Of a stretch of DNA of 34,533 nt, positions 23,594 through 33,174 are shown piece after piece (position 1 is the first letter of the stretch; each line of letters begins with the position of its first letter). The notes below the pieces were generated by a model, which saw nothing but the letters and a program-made list of their open reading frames with translations, ran no database searches and had not been told where the DNA came from. Source of the stretch: Candidatus Woesearchaeota archaeon (GTDB lineage Archaea > Nanobdellota > Nanobdellia > Woesearchaeales > UBA10216). A program made the position numbers and the translations under genes. Location: NCBI GenBank assembly GCA_016192945.1, contig JACPTE010000011.1:1-34533 (forward strand), written 5' to 3'.

Positions 23594-26500
23594 GTGTTGC
23601 CAATCAGAATACCTGGAAAAAGCATTTTCCTTTATTCCAGCCTCTTCATATTCATTCTTGCGCTTTCCATAGCCCAGGCAACACATCTTACCAAAATAAC
23701 AGGAAGAGCAATAGAAAACACGACAGCACCAAAGCCTGACCTGACATTGACAGATGCCATATTCACGCCAGCAAGCCCAACCAGCAATGACTACTTCACG
23801 GTTGACATGGTTGTCAAGAACGCTGGAGGCGCTGCCTCAGGCAATTCTGTTCTAAGCGTGTATGTTGACGGAATAAAAGACTACTGGAGGCTCGGCGTAG
23901 ACTCCATAGAGCCAGGCAATTCAAGAACCATCAGGATATCCCCTGGAAAATGGGCAGCAGGGCAGTACCCATTCAAGGTAACTGCTGATGCTGACAACAC
24001 AATCACAGAATCAGACGAAACCAATAATCTCCTGACAAAAACGCTTACAGTGGCTGCAGCAAGCAGTTCCTCAAGCTCAAGCAGCTCTTCAAGCTCAGGC
24101 GGCGGGGGAAGCAACACGTCAACAAGCAACGCCAGCGGGGGTGGAAGCGGATGGTCTGGAGCACTGGCAGAATTAAGCTCAGGAAACCTTAGCGTCACCT
24201 CAACGCCTACAGGGGCAAATGTGTATGTTGACTATGCATTGCGCGGAACCACTCCTGCAACAATCGCTGACTTGAGCATAGGAATACATAAAGTTAACAT
24301 AAGCAAATACGGATACCAGGACTATGTTCAGGACGTTGCCATAATCTCGGGCCAGACAACCAGCCTGTCACCAGTGCTCGCTTCACTCTCATCATCCAGC
24401 AGTTCTTCAGGTTCAAGCAGTTCTTCAAGCTCGGGCGGCGGGGGAAGCAACACATCATCATCCAGCAGTTCCAGCAGCAGCAGTGGTGGTGGGGGCAGCT
24501 CCAATGCTGTCCCGAACTCAGTAACACTGAACGGGAAGTGGGAATATGTTGTTAATTCAAACGGCGTAAATGGCGCAAGGCCAATAAGCTATGGCTACGG
24601 CGGGCACCCCCTGATTGTGCTTACAGACAGCTCAACCACACTTGGCGGCTCAAACGACTTCATATTCAAAGTGAAAATAACAGGGGCTGGTGAGGCGGGA
24701 ATATGCGGCAGGATGGACAGGAATGGAGTCGGCTTCTGCATGAGCAGGGGCTGGGGCGGGACCAACAACATAATGATTTCACAGTTCTCAGGCTACCCAT
24801 TCAACCCGGGCCACATACAGGCAGGGCCTGCAGTGAACACCGACCAACCAGTATACATCCAGCTGAAAATGCAAGGCAACACAATCTCAGGCAAAGTGTG
24901 GGGAGAAGGACAGACTGAACCTTCATCTGACATGGTAACAGCAACATCAACATTATTCTCAAGAACAGGCGAACTAGGGTTTTATACATACACTTCAAAC
25001 CCCCTGTTCCAGACACAGTCAATCCAGGCAATATCACCAAGAACCTGCACAGACTCTGACAGCGGGATAGCTTACAATACAAAAGGGTATGTCCACATAT
25101 GCGAGTCAAGCTTCGTAAGCAGCAGCAGCGGAGGAGGTTGCACATCCCTCTATGACTTCTGCTCAGGCTCAACATTGGGCGAGTATTACTGCTATGCCAA
25201 CGGCTCTTCAGGCAGTCAAGCTTATGAGTGCCCGAACGGATGCAAAGATGGGGCGTGCGTAAGTGCAACACCAATCAGTAGCGATAATGTCACGCTACAG
25301 CCTGCTGGCTCTAATAATTACAAGCTGTCATTCAAGAACAAGGCAGGAATCTCATACAACTCAAATGTCTTTGCCTTGATTAACGGCAAGGCATCATTCG
25401 GCGAGTCAACCAGCTCAACAACCAAGCACAACCTTGTTTTCAATGAGTCGCCTTTAATGGCTATATATCAGGGTGATTATTTTATTGTAAGCAGGGAAGG
25501 CTACAGCAGGATACTGCAACTCAAAGAAATCAACCCCGGAAGCAGCACAACTGACAAGACAGGAACTTTCAAATTCAGGGATGTTGGAACAGGCGACACT
25601 ATTATACTGACATATGCCGGGCTGACAGGCAGCCTGAATATTGATGGCAACCAATACGCGGTTAAGGTTTCCTCGGACTCTCAAACAGCATCAGTTGCTG
25701 TGGACCTTGATGGCAGCGGGGTTATTGGGGACACCCCCTTTGGCGTCAGCTTGAGCACAAAGGATGATGGCAAGATATACTTTATAGAAAGAGACAAGTT
25801 CGTGTACCTTCAGGTTGCCAATAAGGCAGGGGACTTTGTTGATGTTACGATGGGTTCAAACACTCAGGGAAACCTGGACATAAAAAGTATCGGCGGAGAT
25901 TATTCGCCACCTTCGTCAGTTGAGATGAAGGCGACTTTGGACAGGACATCCTCAGGAACTGGCCAGGCTATTCTGACTGTCGCGCTTAAGGACATCACTG
26001 AAACAGAAACTTCCTGCTCTGACTCTGACGGCGGCAAGGCCTATGGCACTTACGGGACGGTAACAGTGTGCTCTTCCCAGGGGGCTGGCAGCACTGGCAG
26101 CTGCTTCTCGCTTAATGACTTCTGCTCAGGCTCTACGCTGAACGAGTATTTCTGTTATGCCAACGGCTCTGCAGGCCGCGAAGCTTACCAGTGCAAAAAT
26201 GGTTGCAGTGCTTTGCCGGCATGTTTAGAAGAGCAGCCTACCCCAAAACCATACTGCGATGGCGGCCATTATGAGCCGTGCTACTGCAACGAGAACGAGA
26301 ACAAGATATGTGTAATTTCAGTGCCTCTTTCACAGAAGTCTGTCCTGAATGAGGGCGAAACACAGAATATCAATGCTGGCGGCAAAAATTATGAGGTTAC
26401 AGCATCATTCATCGGGGCGGATGGCGTAGTGCTGACAGTGAATGGTGCATTGACAGACACGCTCAAGAAGGGAGACACTTACCTTATGGGTGATGGAGCC

Positions 26501-27439
26501 AAGATTACAATTACCGGAATGACATACTCAAAAGACTTTCCAACTGAAAGAAGTGTTCAGATTGAATTAACACCACCGAGCCCTGAGCCAACCCCGGAAT
26601 ACTGCTCATGCCAGCCACAGCAGCAGAACCTTCCAAAATATGATGTCAGGTTCTCAAGAGGATGGAACCTTGCAGCTCCATTTGTATTCGGCTTAGATTC
26701 TTGGGAGACAGTTACAGAAACAGACTGCTCACCAGGCGACTTCAAGCTGGCTTCATACTTCCCTATTGAAAAAACATTCGGGATATATGAGCTTTCGTCC
26801 AGCCAGGCAGGCCAAGCAGAAACACCACAAACATCTGCCAGCAGGATTCTGGCCAATGCAAAGAGCAGGGTTAGCTCAACCAGCGCAGCAAAAGCATCAG
26901 AGATTGCAAAAAAAGGGCTTGCAGCAACTACAGGAAAGGCAGTTGAAACCAGCACAAAACCAGAAACTTCCAACAGATGGCCGAAAGATATATCAATAAT
27001 CGGGAGAACAAGGCATGATGACGAGCTGCTCCAGAAATACTACAATGTAGAAGACAACGGATACCTAATATCAACTATTGTTAACAGCTGGTGGGTGCTC
27101 TCCACAAGGGATTGCTCAATAAAAGGCAATTTTCGCAGCAGTGATTCCATCATCGGCGTAATCAATGAGCATAACATCAAGCTTGTAAAGGGCTGGAACT
27201 TCCTGAGCGTCACTCCAGACACATTTGACCACACAGTCAACGACTTCAAGGGGACATGCAGCATAAGCAAGGCATACTCCTACAATGCCGAAACGAACTC
27301 GTGGGATAACGCCCTGAACGTGAAGCTCACTCAGGAATCAGTAGGATACGGGATGCTTGTGAAGACAGCAGGCGAATGCGTCCTCGGCTTTGAGTCTGAG
27401 GAGCCTATCACGCCACCCCCACTGCCTAATTCTTCTTAA
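23594..27439 (+). CDS. Large secreted mosaic protein (CARDB-like, PEGA-like, Ser/Gly linkers, Cys-rich modules), paralogous in parts to 18046-23121
   Basis: 1281 aa, GTG start about 25-30 nt after TTTAAATA; ITGRAIENTTAPKPDLT after the signal peptide as in the neighbour; Ser runs with GGGGSNTS; KGWNFLSVTPD module. Confidence 0.88.
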   Translation: MLPIRIPGKSIFLYSSLFIFILALSIAQATHLTKITGRAIENTTAPKPDLTLTDAIFTPASPTSNDYFTVDMVVKNAGGAASGNSVLSVYVDGIKDYWRLGVDSIEPGNSRTIRISPGKWAAGQYPFKVTADADNTITESDETNNLLTKTLTVAAASSSSSSSSSSSSGGGGSNTSTSNASGGGSGWSGALAELSSGNLSVTSTPTGANVYVDYALRGTTPATIADLSIGIHKVNISKYGYQDYVQDVAIISGQTTSLSPVLASLSSSSSSSGSSSSSSSGGGGSNTSSSSSSSSSSGGGGSSNAVPNSVTLNGKWEYVVNSNGVNGARPISYGYGGHPLIVLTDSSTTLGGSNDFIFKVKITGAGEAGICGRMDRNGVGFCMSRGWGGTNNIMISQFSGYPFNPGHIQAGPAVNTDQPVYIQLKMQGNTISGKVWGEGQTEPSSDMVTATSTLFSRTGELGFYTYTSNPLFQTQSIQAISPRTCTDSDSGIAYNTKGYVHICESSFVSSSSGGGCTSLYDFCSGSTLGEYYCYANGSSGSQAYECPNGCKDGACVSATPISSDNVTLQPAGSNNYKLSFKNKAGISYNSNVFALINGKASFGESTSSTTKHNLVFNESPLMAIYQGDYFIVSREGYSRILQLKEINPGSSTTDKTGTFKFRDVGTGDTIILTYAGLTGSLNIDGNQYAVKVSSDSQTASVAVDLDGSGVIGDTPFGVSLSTKDDGKIYFIERDKFVYLQVANKAGDFVDVTMGSNTQGNLDIKSIGGDYSPPSSVEMKATLDRTSSGTGQAILTVALKDITETETSCSDSDGGKAYGTYGTVTVCSSQGAGSTGSCFSLNDFCSGSTLNEYFCYANGSAGREAYQCKNGCSALPACLEEQPTPKPYCDGGHYEPCYCNENENKICVISVPLSQKSVLNEGETQNINAGGKNYEVTASFIGADGVVLTVNGALTDTLKKGDTYLMGDGAKITITGMTYSKDFPTERSVQIELTPPSPEPTPEYCSCQPQQQNLPKYDVRFSRGWNLAAPFVFGLDSWETVTETDCSPGDFKLASYFPIEKTFGIYELSSSQAGQAETPQTSASRILANAKSRVSSTSAAKASEIAKKGLAATTGKAVETSTKPETSNRWPKDISIIGRTRHDDELLQKYYNVEDNGYLISTIVNSWWVLSTRDCSIKGNFRSSDSIIGVINEHNIKLVKGWNFLSVTPDTFDHTVNDFKGTCSISKAYSYNAETNSWDNALNVKLTQESVGYGMLVKTAGECVLGFESEEPITPPPLPNSS
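24058..24505 (+). repeat. Two low-complexity Ser/Gly-encoding tracts flanking a PEGA-like unit
   Basis: AGCAGTTCCTCAAGCTCAAGCAGCTCTTCAAGCTCAGGCGGCGGGGGAAGCAACAC and AGCAGTTCTTCAAGCTCGGGCGGCGGGGGAAGCAACAC. Confidence 0.8.
26331..26580 (+). repeat. Domain cassette shared with 20087-20340
   Basis: QKSVLNEGETQNINAGGKNYEVTASFIGADGVVLTVNGALTDTLKKGDTYLMGDGAKITITGMTYSKDFPTERSVQIELTPPSP. Confidence 0.9.
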
Positions 27440-27468
27440 TTTTTCTGCTTTTTTTTCAAAGTTCCCAA

Positions 27469-28155
27469 TCACCCTATCACAGTGCCCTTAAACTTCTTCC
27501 CAAGAAGGAAACTCTCAAGGTTCATAAGATTCTTGCCAACAACAACAACACCAATCCCTGACTCGTGGGCAAACCTGCTGGCAACAGGGTCAAAAGGCAC
27601 GTTCAAGCCAGGGCTCCACTCAGAGCCGAACATCTTCCTGAACTCATCCCAGGATATCTTACTCAAAGGCTTGGCATCCCTGTGCTCATCAGGGTTGCGG
27701 TCATAAACAAAATCCTTATTGGTGAGGTTCACTATCGTGCCAACTCCAAATTTCCTTGCCAGAAAAGCAGACACATAATCAGTGCTCCAGCCGGGCTTCC
27801 AGCCAGCAGCAACAAGCACCTTCTCCCTGAAATCAACATCCCTGCCAGGGTTGTTAATGACTTCCCTGTAAGCAACATCATGAAGGGCAACCCGCAGAAG
27901 CTCTGCATTAAGCCTGGTTGAAGCCACGCCAATCCAGTCAAGGTCATCCTTCCTCAAGCCCACAACCTCGCCAGCAGCCCTCTGGTAATCCCTGCAAACC
28001 CTCCCGCCGCCGCAAACAACCACAAACCTGAAGCCCTTCCCGGACAGCTTGACAATCAGCTTTCTAAAACCCCTCAGAAAACCAACATCCACGCCAGACG
28101 GCACCAGGACAGAGCCGCCAAGGGAAATCACAAAAAGCCCGGACTTTTCAGCCAT
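27469..28155 (-). CDS. pyrH: UMP kinase, archaeal type
   Basis: LFVISLGGSVLVP...VVCGGGRVCRDYQRAA...GWKPGWSTDYVSAFLA...NLTNKDFVYDRNP. Confidence 0.9.
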   Translation of the reverse strand: MAEKSGLFVISLGGSVLVPSGVDVGFLRGFRKLIVKLSGKGFRFVVVCGGGRVCRDYQRAAGEVVGLRKDDLDWIGVASTRLNAELLRVALHDVAYREVINNPGRDVDFREKVLVAAGWKPGWSTDYVSAFLARKFGVGTIVNLTNKDFVYDRNPDEHRDAKPLSKISWDEFRKMFGSEWSPGLNVPFDPVASRFAHESGIGVVVVGKNLMNLESFLLGKKFKGTVIG

Positions 28156-28192
28156 AACCCACCACTGCAAAAGGCAGGCTTATAAAGGTTTC

Positions 28193-28441
28193 TTAATACG
28201 GGCTGTTTACTTCCAGCCCTTCAACTCTTCTGAAGTCCTTCAGGTTGCGGGTAACGAGCTTTGCTTTCATCTTTTTCGCTGTGGCAGCTATAAGGGCATC
28301 ATCCAGCCCCATTTTGAATTTCCTCCTTAATGCCCCGCCCAACTTGCGCGATTTCACTGTCAACAGGAATCTTCACAAAACCAAGCATAGAATCAATTAT
28401 GAATAGTCAATAAAAACATCAGTATCAATAACAGCCCTCAT
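28193..28441 (-). pseudogene. vapC: Decayed VapC (PIN-domain) toxin
   Basis: Starts MRAVIDTDVFIDYS then in-frame TAA; later, in different frames, IPVDSEIAQVG and RRKFKMGLDDALIAATAKKMKAKLVTRNLKDFRRVEGLEVNSPY*. Middle of the PIN domain missing. Confidence 0.8.
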
Positions 28442-28698
28442 AAGCCGAGCCTCATGCGCCTCTTTTCAGAGCCCTCCCTCATATTCCTTACATACTCCGC
28501 AGAGTCCCCATCAGGGCCCTTTAAAATTCCAAATGCCTTTTCAAATGCATCGCTTTTAAGTTTTCTCATCATAATTCCGCTATCGCAGGTTTTTACTATT
28601 ATTTCATCCCCTACTTTGATGCCTGCTGTTTTCCTTACGTCTTTTGGCAGGGTAATCTGGTAGTTCCTCGTTACCTTTGTAATGCCCATGATACGCAC
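28438..28698 (-). CDS. vapB: AbrB/VapB-type antitoxin
   Basis: MGITKVTRNYQITLPKDVRKTAGIKVGDEIIVK SpoVT/AbrB fold; ATGA overlap with vapC remnant. Confidence 0.85.
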   Translation of the reverse strand: MRIMGITKVTRNYQITLPKDVRKTAGIKVGDEIIVKTCDSGIMMRKLKSDAFEKAFGILKGPDGDSAEYVRNMREGSEKRRMRLGL

Positions 28699-28863
28699 TA
28701 GATATTCATAGTAATTATTACTCGTTTTTTTTAGTAATATTTAAATCTTGCGCTAATTTCGCTTAGTCAGTTATTCTTCTGAATGAGCCCAATGCCATCA
28801 AAACGAAAGCTTTAAATAAAAGCGACCTATACAACAATTATATCTTTGTTTCTGATAAAGGTT

Positions 28864-29508
28864 ATGAAAATGGAATCAATCCAGGTCAAGAAAGGGACAA
28901 CAACAGTAGGGATAGTGTGCAAGGACGGCATAATACTTGCAGCAGACAAAAGAGCCACAGTAGGCGGGCTTATAGCTGACAAGAAGTCCCAGAAGATATT
29001 CACAATAAACGACAGGATGGCCATAACAATGGCCGGCACAGTAAGCGACGCCCAGCTGCTCTACAAGCTGATAAAGGCGGAGCTGAGGCTCAAGCAGCTA
29101 AGGACAGAAAGGGAGCCTAATGTAAAGGAATCCGCAAACCTTCTCGCAGGAATGATTTACGGCAACATAAGAAAGTTCAGCGTAATACCCGGAATCTCGC
29201 ATTTCCTCCTCGCAGGGGTTGATGCAGAGGGCTTCCACCTATACGACCTGTTCGCTGACGGCTCAATAACAGAGATTGACGACTATGTCTCATCAGGCTC
29301 AGGAAGCGTTATGGCATATGGCGTTCTTGAAACAATGTACAGGAAAGACCTTACAGTAAAGGATGCCCTGACAATAGCTGTAAGGTCAGTAAGCGCGGCA
29401 ATATCAAGGGATACTGGCTCAGGAGAAGGGATAGACGCGGTCTCAATCACCAGCGAAGGAGTAAAAACAGTCTTCCACAAGACCATTGACACATCAGTAA
29501 AGGTTTAG
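28864..29508 (+). CDS. psmB: Proteasome subunit beta
   Basis: MKMESIQVKKG|TTTVGIVCKDGIILAADKRAT: short propeptide and N-terminal Thr active site. ORF track starts at 28846. Confidence 0.93.
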   Translation: MKMESIQVKKGTTTVGIVCKDGIILAADKRATVGGLIADKKSQKIFTINDRMAITMAGTVSDAQLLYKLIKAELRLKQLRTEREPNVKESANLLAGMIYGNIRKFSVIPGISHFLLAGVDAEGFHLYDLFADGSITEIDDYVSSGSGSVMAYGVLETMYRKDLTVKDALTIAVRSVSAAISRDTGSGEGIDAVSITSEGVKTVFHKTIDTSVKV

Positions 29509-29578
29509 CATCAGAAATAATCATCATTTTTTTTTGTTACTGGAGTCCTAATAATTTCCGAATATTCAAGGTGTTTCT

Positions 29579-31477
29579 GTGAGCAAAATAATAAAAGAGA
29601 TTCTTAAAAGCCTGCCAGAGGAAAAAATAAGCGACGCAGTCTTTGAAGGGGCAAACATAGTCCTGTACACAAAGGACAAGAGCTTCTTCCTGGACAACGA
29701 AGGTATTATAAAAAGGATAGTTGATGACATAAAAAAGCGGGTAGAGCTGCGGCCAGACCCTGAGATAACCATGAACCAGGAAGAGGCGCAGGAAATAATA
29801 AAAAAGATAGTGCCTGAAAAGGCAGGCGTCAGCAACATAATATTTGACACGCACAGAAGCCAGGTTGTTATAGAGGCAGAGAAGCCTGGGCTCGCAATAG
29901 GCAAGCAGGGAAGCATACTAAGGGATATCAGGAACTCAACGCTGTGGGTTCCCCTGATAAGAAGGACACCTGCACTAAGGTCAAAGCTCATAGAAAACAT
30001 AAGAAGCGTACTATACCAGAACTCTGAATACAGGCGCAAGTTCCTGAACAAGACAGGGCACAGGATATACGACGGCTGGCTCAGGGAGAAAAAGAACGAG
30101 TGGATAAGGCTCAGCTTCCTCGGCGCAGGAAGGCAGGTCGGAAGAAGCTGCCTGTTCCTGCAGACGCCAGAGTCAAGGATACTGCTTGACTGCGGAGTGG
30201 ACGTTGCAGCAAGCGACCAGAACGCATACCCCTACCTTGAAGCCCCTGAGTTTGACATAAACCAGCTTGACGCAGTAATAGTAACACACAGCCACGTAGA
30301 CCACTGCGGGTTCGTCCCCTACCTGTACAAATACGGATTCAAGGGGCCGACATACATGACAGCCCCCACAAGGGATGTTTCAGCACTACTACTGCTTGAC
30401 TACATAAAGATAATGCGCTCAGAGGGCAAGGAGGCGATATTCTCCACAGAAGACGTCAAGGAGATGGTCAAGCACATAATCACGCTTGAATATGAGGAAG
30501 TCACAGATGTAACACCAGACATCAGGATAACACTGTACGATGCAGGGCACGTTCTCGGCTCATCAATGATACACCTCCACGTAGGAAACGGGCTGCACAA
30601 CATACTATATACCGGCGACATGAAATACGGCAAGACAATGCTGCTGGAGCCGGCAGTAACCCAGTTCCCAAGGCTGGAAACCCTGATAATAGAGTCAACA
30701 TACGGGGGAAAGGAAAACGCAATGCCCGACAAGAAGGAAAGCGACGAGGAGCGTGGTGAAATAATAAAGGAAACAGTTGCAAGGGGAGGCAAAGTGCTCA
30801 TACCAACCCTCGGAGTCGGAAGAAGCCAGGAGGTAATGCTCATACTAGAGCACTTAGTGAGGACAGGGTTCATAGACAAAATACCGGTCTTCATAGACGG
30901 CCTCGTATGGGACGTGACAGCAATCTACACAGCATACCCCGAATACCTGAACAACAACATAAGAAAGCTCATATTCCACAAGGACCAGAACCCATTCCTC
31001 TCAGAAATATTCAAGGAAGTGGCATCACAAAAGGAAAGGATGCAGATAATAGAGGAAGCAGGCTCATGTGTGATACTTGCAACATCAGGAATGCTCACCG
31101 GAGGGCCAAGCGTTGAATACCTGAAGCACCTCTCAGACAACCCGAAAAACAGCCTCGTGTTCGTCAACTACCAGGGAGAGGGAAGCCTTGGAAGGAGAAT
31201 CCAGCGGGGAGAGCGCGAAATACCATACGGAAACGGCGCAAACACGCAGGAGATAATGCAGATAAAAATGCAGGTGCACAGCGTAGAGGGATTCTCAGCC
31301 CACTCAAGCAGGAAACAGCTGCTGAACTTCCTCTACAAATGCTCGCCAAAGCCAAAGAAAGTCATAATAAACCATGGCGAGGCATCCAGATGCCTGGACC
31401 TTGCAAGCGCCATACACAAGGTAAACAGGATAGAGACAATAGCCCCAAGAAACCTTGAGACAGTCAGGATTAAGTAA
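29579..31477 (+). CDS. KH-domain beta-CASP ribonuclease (archaeal CPSF1)
   Basis: GTG start; KH-like AIGKQGSILRDI; metallo-beta-lactamase motif VTHSHVDHCGFVPYL; YTGDMKYG; beta-CASP TSGMLTGGPSVEYL; GFSAHSSRKQLL; INHGE. Confidence 0.95.
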   Translation: MSKIIKEILKSLPEEKISDAVFEGANIVLYTKDKSFFLDNEGIIKRIVDDIKKRVELRPDPEITMNQEEAQEIIKKIVPEKAGVSNIIFDTHRSQVVIEAEKPGLAIGKQGSILRDIRNSTLWVPLIRRTPALRSKLIENIRSVLYQNSEYRRKFLNKTGHRIYDGWLREKKNEWIRLSFLGAGRQVGRSCLFLQTPESRILLDCGVDVAASDQNAYPYLEAPEFDINQLDAVIVTHSHVDHCGFVPYLYKYGFKGPTYMTAPTRDVSALLLLDYIKIMRSEGKEAIFSTEDVKEMVKHIITLEYEEVTDVTPDIRITLYDAGHVLGSSMIHLHVGNGLHNILYTGDMKYGKTMLLEPAVTQFPRLETLIIESTYGGKENAMPDKKESDEERGEIIKETVARGGKVLIPTLGVGRSQEVMLILEHLVRTGFIDKIPVFIDGLVWDVTAIYTAYPEYLNNNIRKLIFHKDQNPFLSEIFKEVASQKERMQIIEEAGSCVILATSGMLTGGPSVEYLKHLSDNPKNSLVFVNYQGEGSLGRRIQRGEREIPYGNGANTQEIMQIKMQVHSVEGFSAHSSRKQLLNFLYKCSPKPKKVIINHGEASRCLDLASAIHKVNRIETIAPRNLETVRIK

Positions 31478-31506
31478 ACTATTGCAAAAAATATATAAAT
31501 TCCCAA

Positions 31507-31689
31507 ATGAGAGCGTATCATATGAGCGAACTAGATATAAAACACATGCACTCGGACATAGAGCTGTTAAGGAAAGATGTTGCAATAATAAAGCACATAC
31601 TTTCTGAAGAGGGCGAACTAACTGAGGAGGCAAAGAAGCGGCTGGAGAAAGCCCGTGCAAATCCCCAGTCCATGTATGCAGAGCTTTGA
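31507..31689 (+). CDS. RelB-like antitoxin
   Basis: Small helical protein (LDIKHMHSDIELLRKDVAIIKHILSEEGELTEEAKKRLEKA), 4-nt overlap with the downstream RelE-like ORF; likely start 31522. Confidence 0.7.
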   Translation: MRAYHMSELDIKHMHSDIELLRKDVAIIKHILSEEGELTEEAKKRLEKARANPQSMYAEL

Positions 31690-31955
31690 TTATGATGTGG
31701 AAAGTTCTTTTGTCTCCAGATGTTCAAGACTTCTTAAAGAAGCAGGACAGGCAAATTGCAGAAAGGCTGAGAAAAGGCTTGGAAAAACTTAAAACAGGCA
31801 GCCCGTTTCATTACCTTGAACATTTTGAGGGCAGCGATTATTACAAATACAGAATAGGCGACTATCGGTGTTTAATAGATGTAGACTTTGAATATAAAAT
31901 TCTCAAGGTCCAGGTTTTGGACCACAGAAGCTCAATATACAAGGGCAAGCATTGA
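31686..31955 (+). CDS. relE: RelE/ParE-family toxin
   Basis: WKVLLSPDVQDFLKKQDRQIAERLRKGLEKL...YYKYRIGDYRCLIDVDFEYKILKVQVLDHRSSIYKG. Confidence 0.88.
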   Translation: MIMMWKVLLSPDVQDFLKKQDRQIAERLRKGLEKLKTGSPFHYLEHFEGSDYYKYRIGDYRCLIDVDFEYKILKVQVLDHRSSIYKGKH

Positions 31956-32055
31956 CGTATCATAAATCGTAAGAATACCTCTGCCTTTAGCTTCTGGTTT
32001 ATATTCTTGCTGAGCCAAAAAAGTGTAAACCTAATTCGGTACTATGCAGCGATTC

Positions 32056-32403
32056 TCAGTGCCCGGAATGCAGCAGGTCTATGACTTCCTTGAGTATGAT
32101 GAATGAGCCGGCAACCGCCAGCGCAGCAGAACTGAGGCTGTGCCCGCTGAACCCCAGGAAAGCAAGCAATAAGCCCAGGCCAACCCCTATGAAGTTAAGC
32201 ACTGAGGCATAATTGAAAATGTCAAGCACTTCCTTGACAACAACAAAAATCCCTACAATCGCAGTGAACAACGAGCCCAGGCCATGCCCATTTATCCCGC
32301 GCGTAGCCAGGAAAACGCCCAAACCTATGCCTATGATAGTCAGGGACCTGTATATGCCTATGCTTAAAATCCCCACATAATCAAAAACCCTTCCCATCTT
32401 CAA
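32056..32403 (-). CDS. Small multi-TM membrane protein
   Basis: 115 aa, two similar halves: GIGLGVFLATRGINGHGLGSLFTAIVGIFVVVKEVLD / GVGLGLLLAFLGFSGHSLSSAALAVAGSFIILKEVID. Confidence 0.6.
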   Translation of the reverse strand: MKMGRVFDYVGILSIGIYRSLTIIGIGLGVFLATRGINGHGLGSLFTAIVGIFVVVKEVLDIFNYASVLNFIGVGLGLLLAFLGFSGHSLSSAALAVAGSFIILKEVIDLLHSGH

Positions 32404-32446
32404 AAAAAGCAGAGACCTTCAATTTAAAAAATTAACTATTGTTAAC

Positions 32447-33124
32447 TCACAGGTGCATTGCCTTCACCAGGTCATTTCTTGAAAGCTCAGACCAATGCCT
32501 GCCTGTGAAGTGCATCCTCGCCCCAGGTGAGTCCCACAAGAGAAATCCATCAAGCTCCCTGCTGCCTGCCTTCACAATCAGGTCAGGCGGGATAAAATAA
32601 GACGAATACGCGTTCTCCTTTATCATCTCCCTGGTGATGTTCTCAGGGTCAAGCTTGTCTGACCTTACCTTAAGGGCAATAACCCTGCAGGAATCCAGAA
32701 TCTCCTCCTGGCCGCCATAATTTACGCATAAGTTCAGGAAAAACCTGTCGTAGTCCTTCGTCTCCTCAATAAGCGACTTTATTGACTCAACAATGCTTCC
32801 CTGAAGGTTATACCATTTCCCGAGAACAGAAACCTTGACCTGGTTTCCATGAACCTCGCGGCTGCCCTTAATCTGCTCAAAAAGCCCTGCAAGGCTCCTT
32901 GAATTCTCAGCAAACCCCCTGTTCAGTTCCTTCTGAAGAGGCAAAACCAGCATTGAGACAACAGGAATCCCGAATTCAACCTGAAAGCCCAGGATTTCCA
33001 TTACAATGCCAGCCCTCCTGCTATAAAGCACATCAAGGGAAGCGCCTTTCCTGGCAGAATAATCAGGGTCACCCTCTGAAAAGAGGCTTATTCCAACATG
33101 CTTTGGGCGCATCAGCTCTGCCAT
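32447..33124 (-). CDS. Divergent cis-prenyltransferase (UppS/NgBR-like) homolog
   Basis: LCVNYGGQEEILDSCR matches the cis-PT NYGGR.EI motif; DLIVKAGSRELDGFLLWDSPGARMHFTGRHWSEL parallels the C-terminal motif; PKHVGISLFSEGD in place of the DGNGRWA motif. Confidence 0.75.
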   Translation of the reverse strand: MAELMRPKHVGISLFSEGDPDYSARKGASLDVLYSRRAGIVMEILGFQVEFGIPVVSMLVLPLQKELNRGFAENSRSLAGLFEQIKGSREVHGNQVKVSVLGKWYNLQGSIVESIKSLIEETKDYDRFFLNLCVNYGGQEEILDSCRVIALKVRSDKLDPENITREMIKENAYSSYFIPPDLIVKAGSRELDGFLLWDSPGARMHFTGRHWSELSRNDLVKAMHL

Positions 33125-33174
33125 AAGGGTTGGAAAAGCAAAGATTATTATATATTTTTCCAACAGAGCACACT

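Noticed and set aside
24058-24505. Repetitive AGC/TCA tracts as a possible CRISPR or tandem-repeat locus
   Set aside because: They encode in-frame Ser/Gly linkers and lack repeat-spacer regularity; no CRISPR array was seen in the window.
28049-28330. ORF 28049-28330 on the plus strand
   Set aside because: Antisense to the pyrH 5' end and the vapC remnant.
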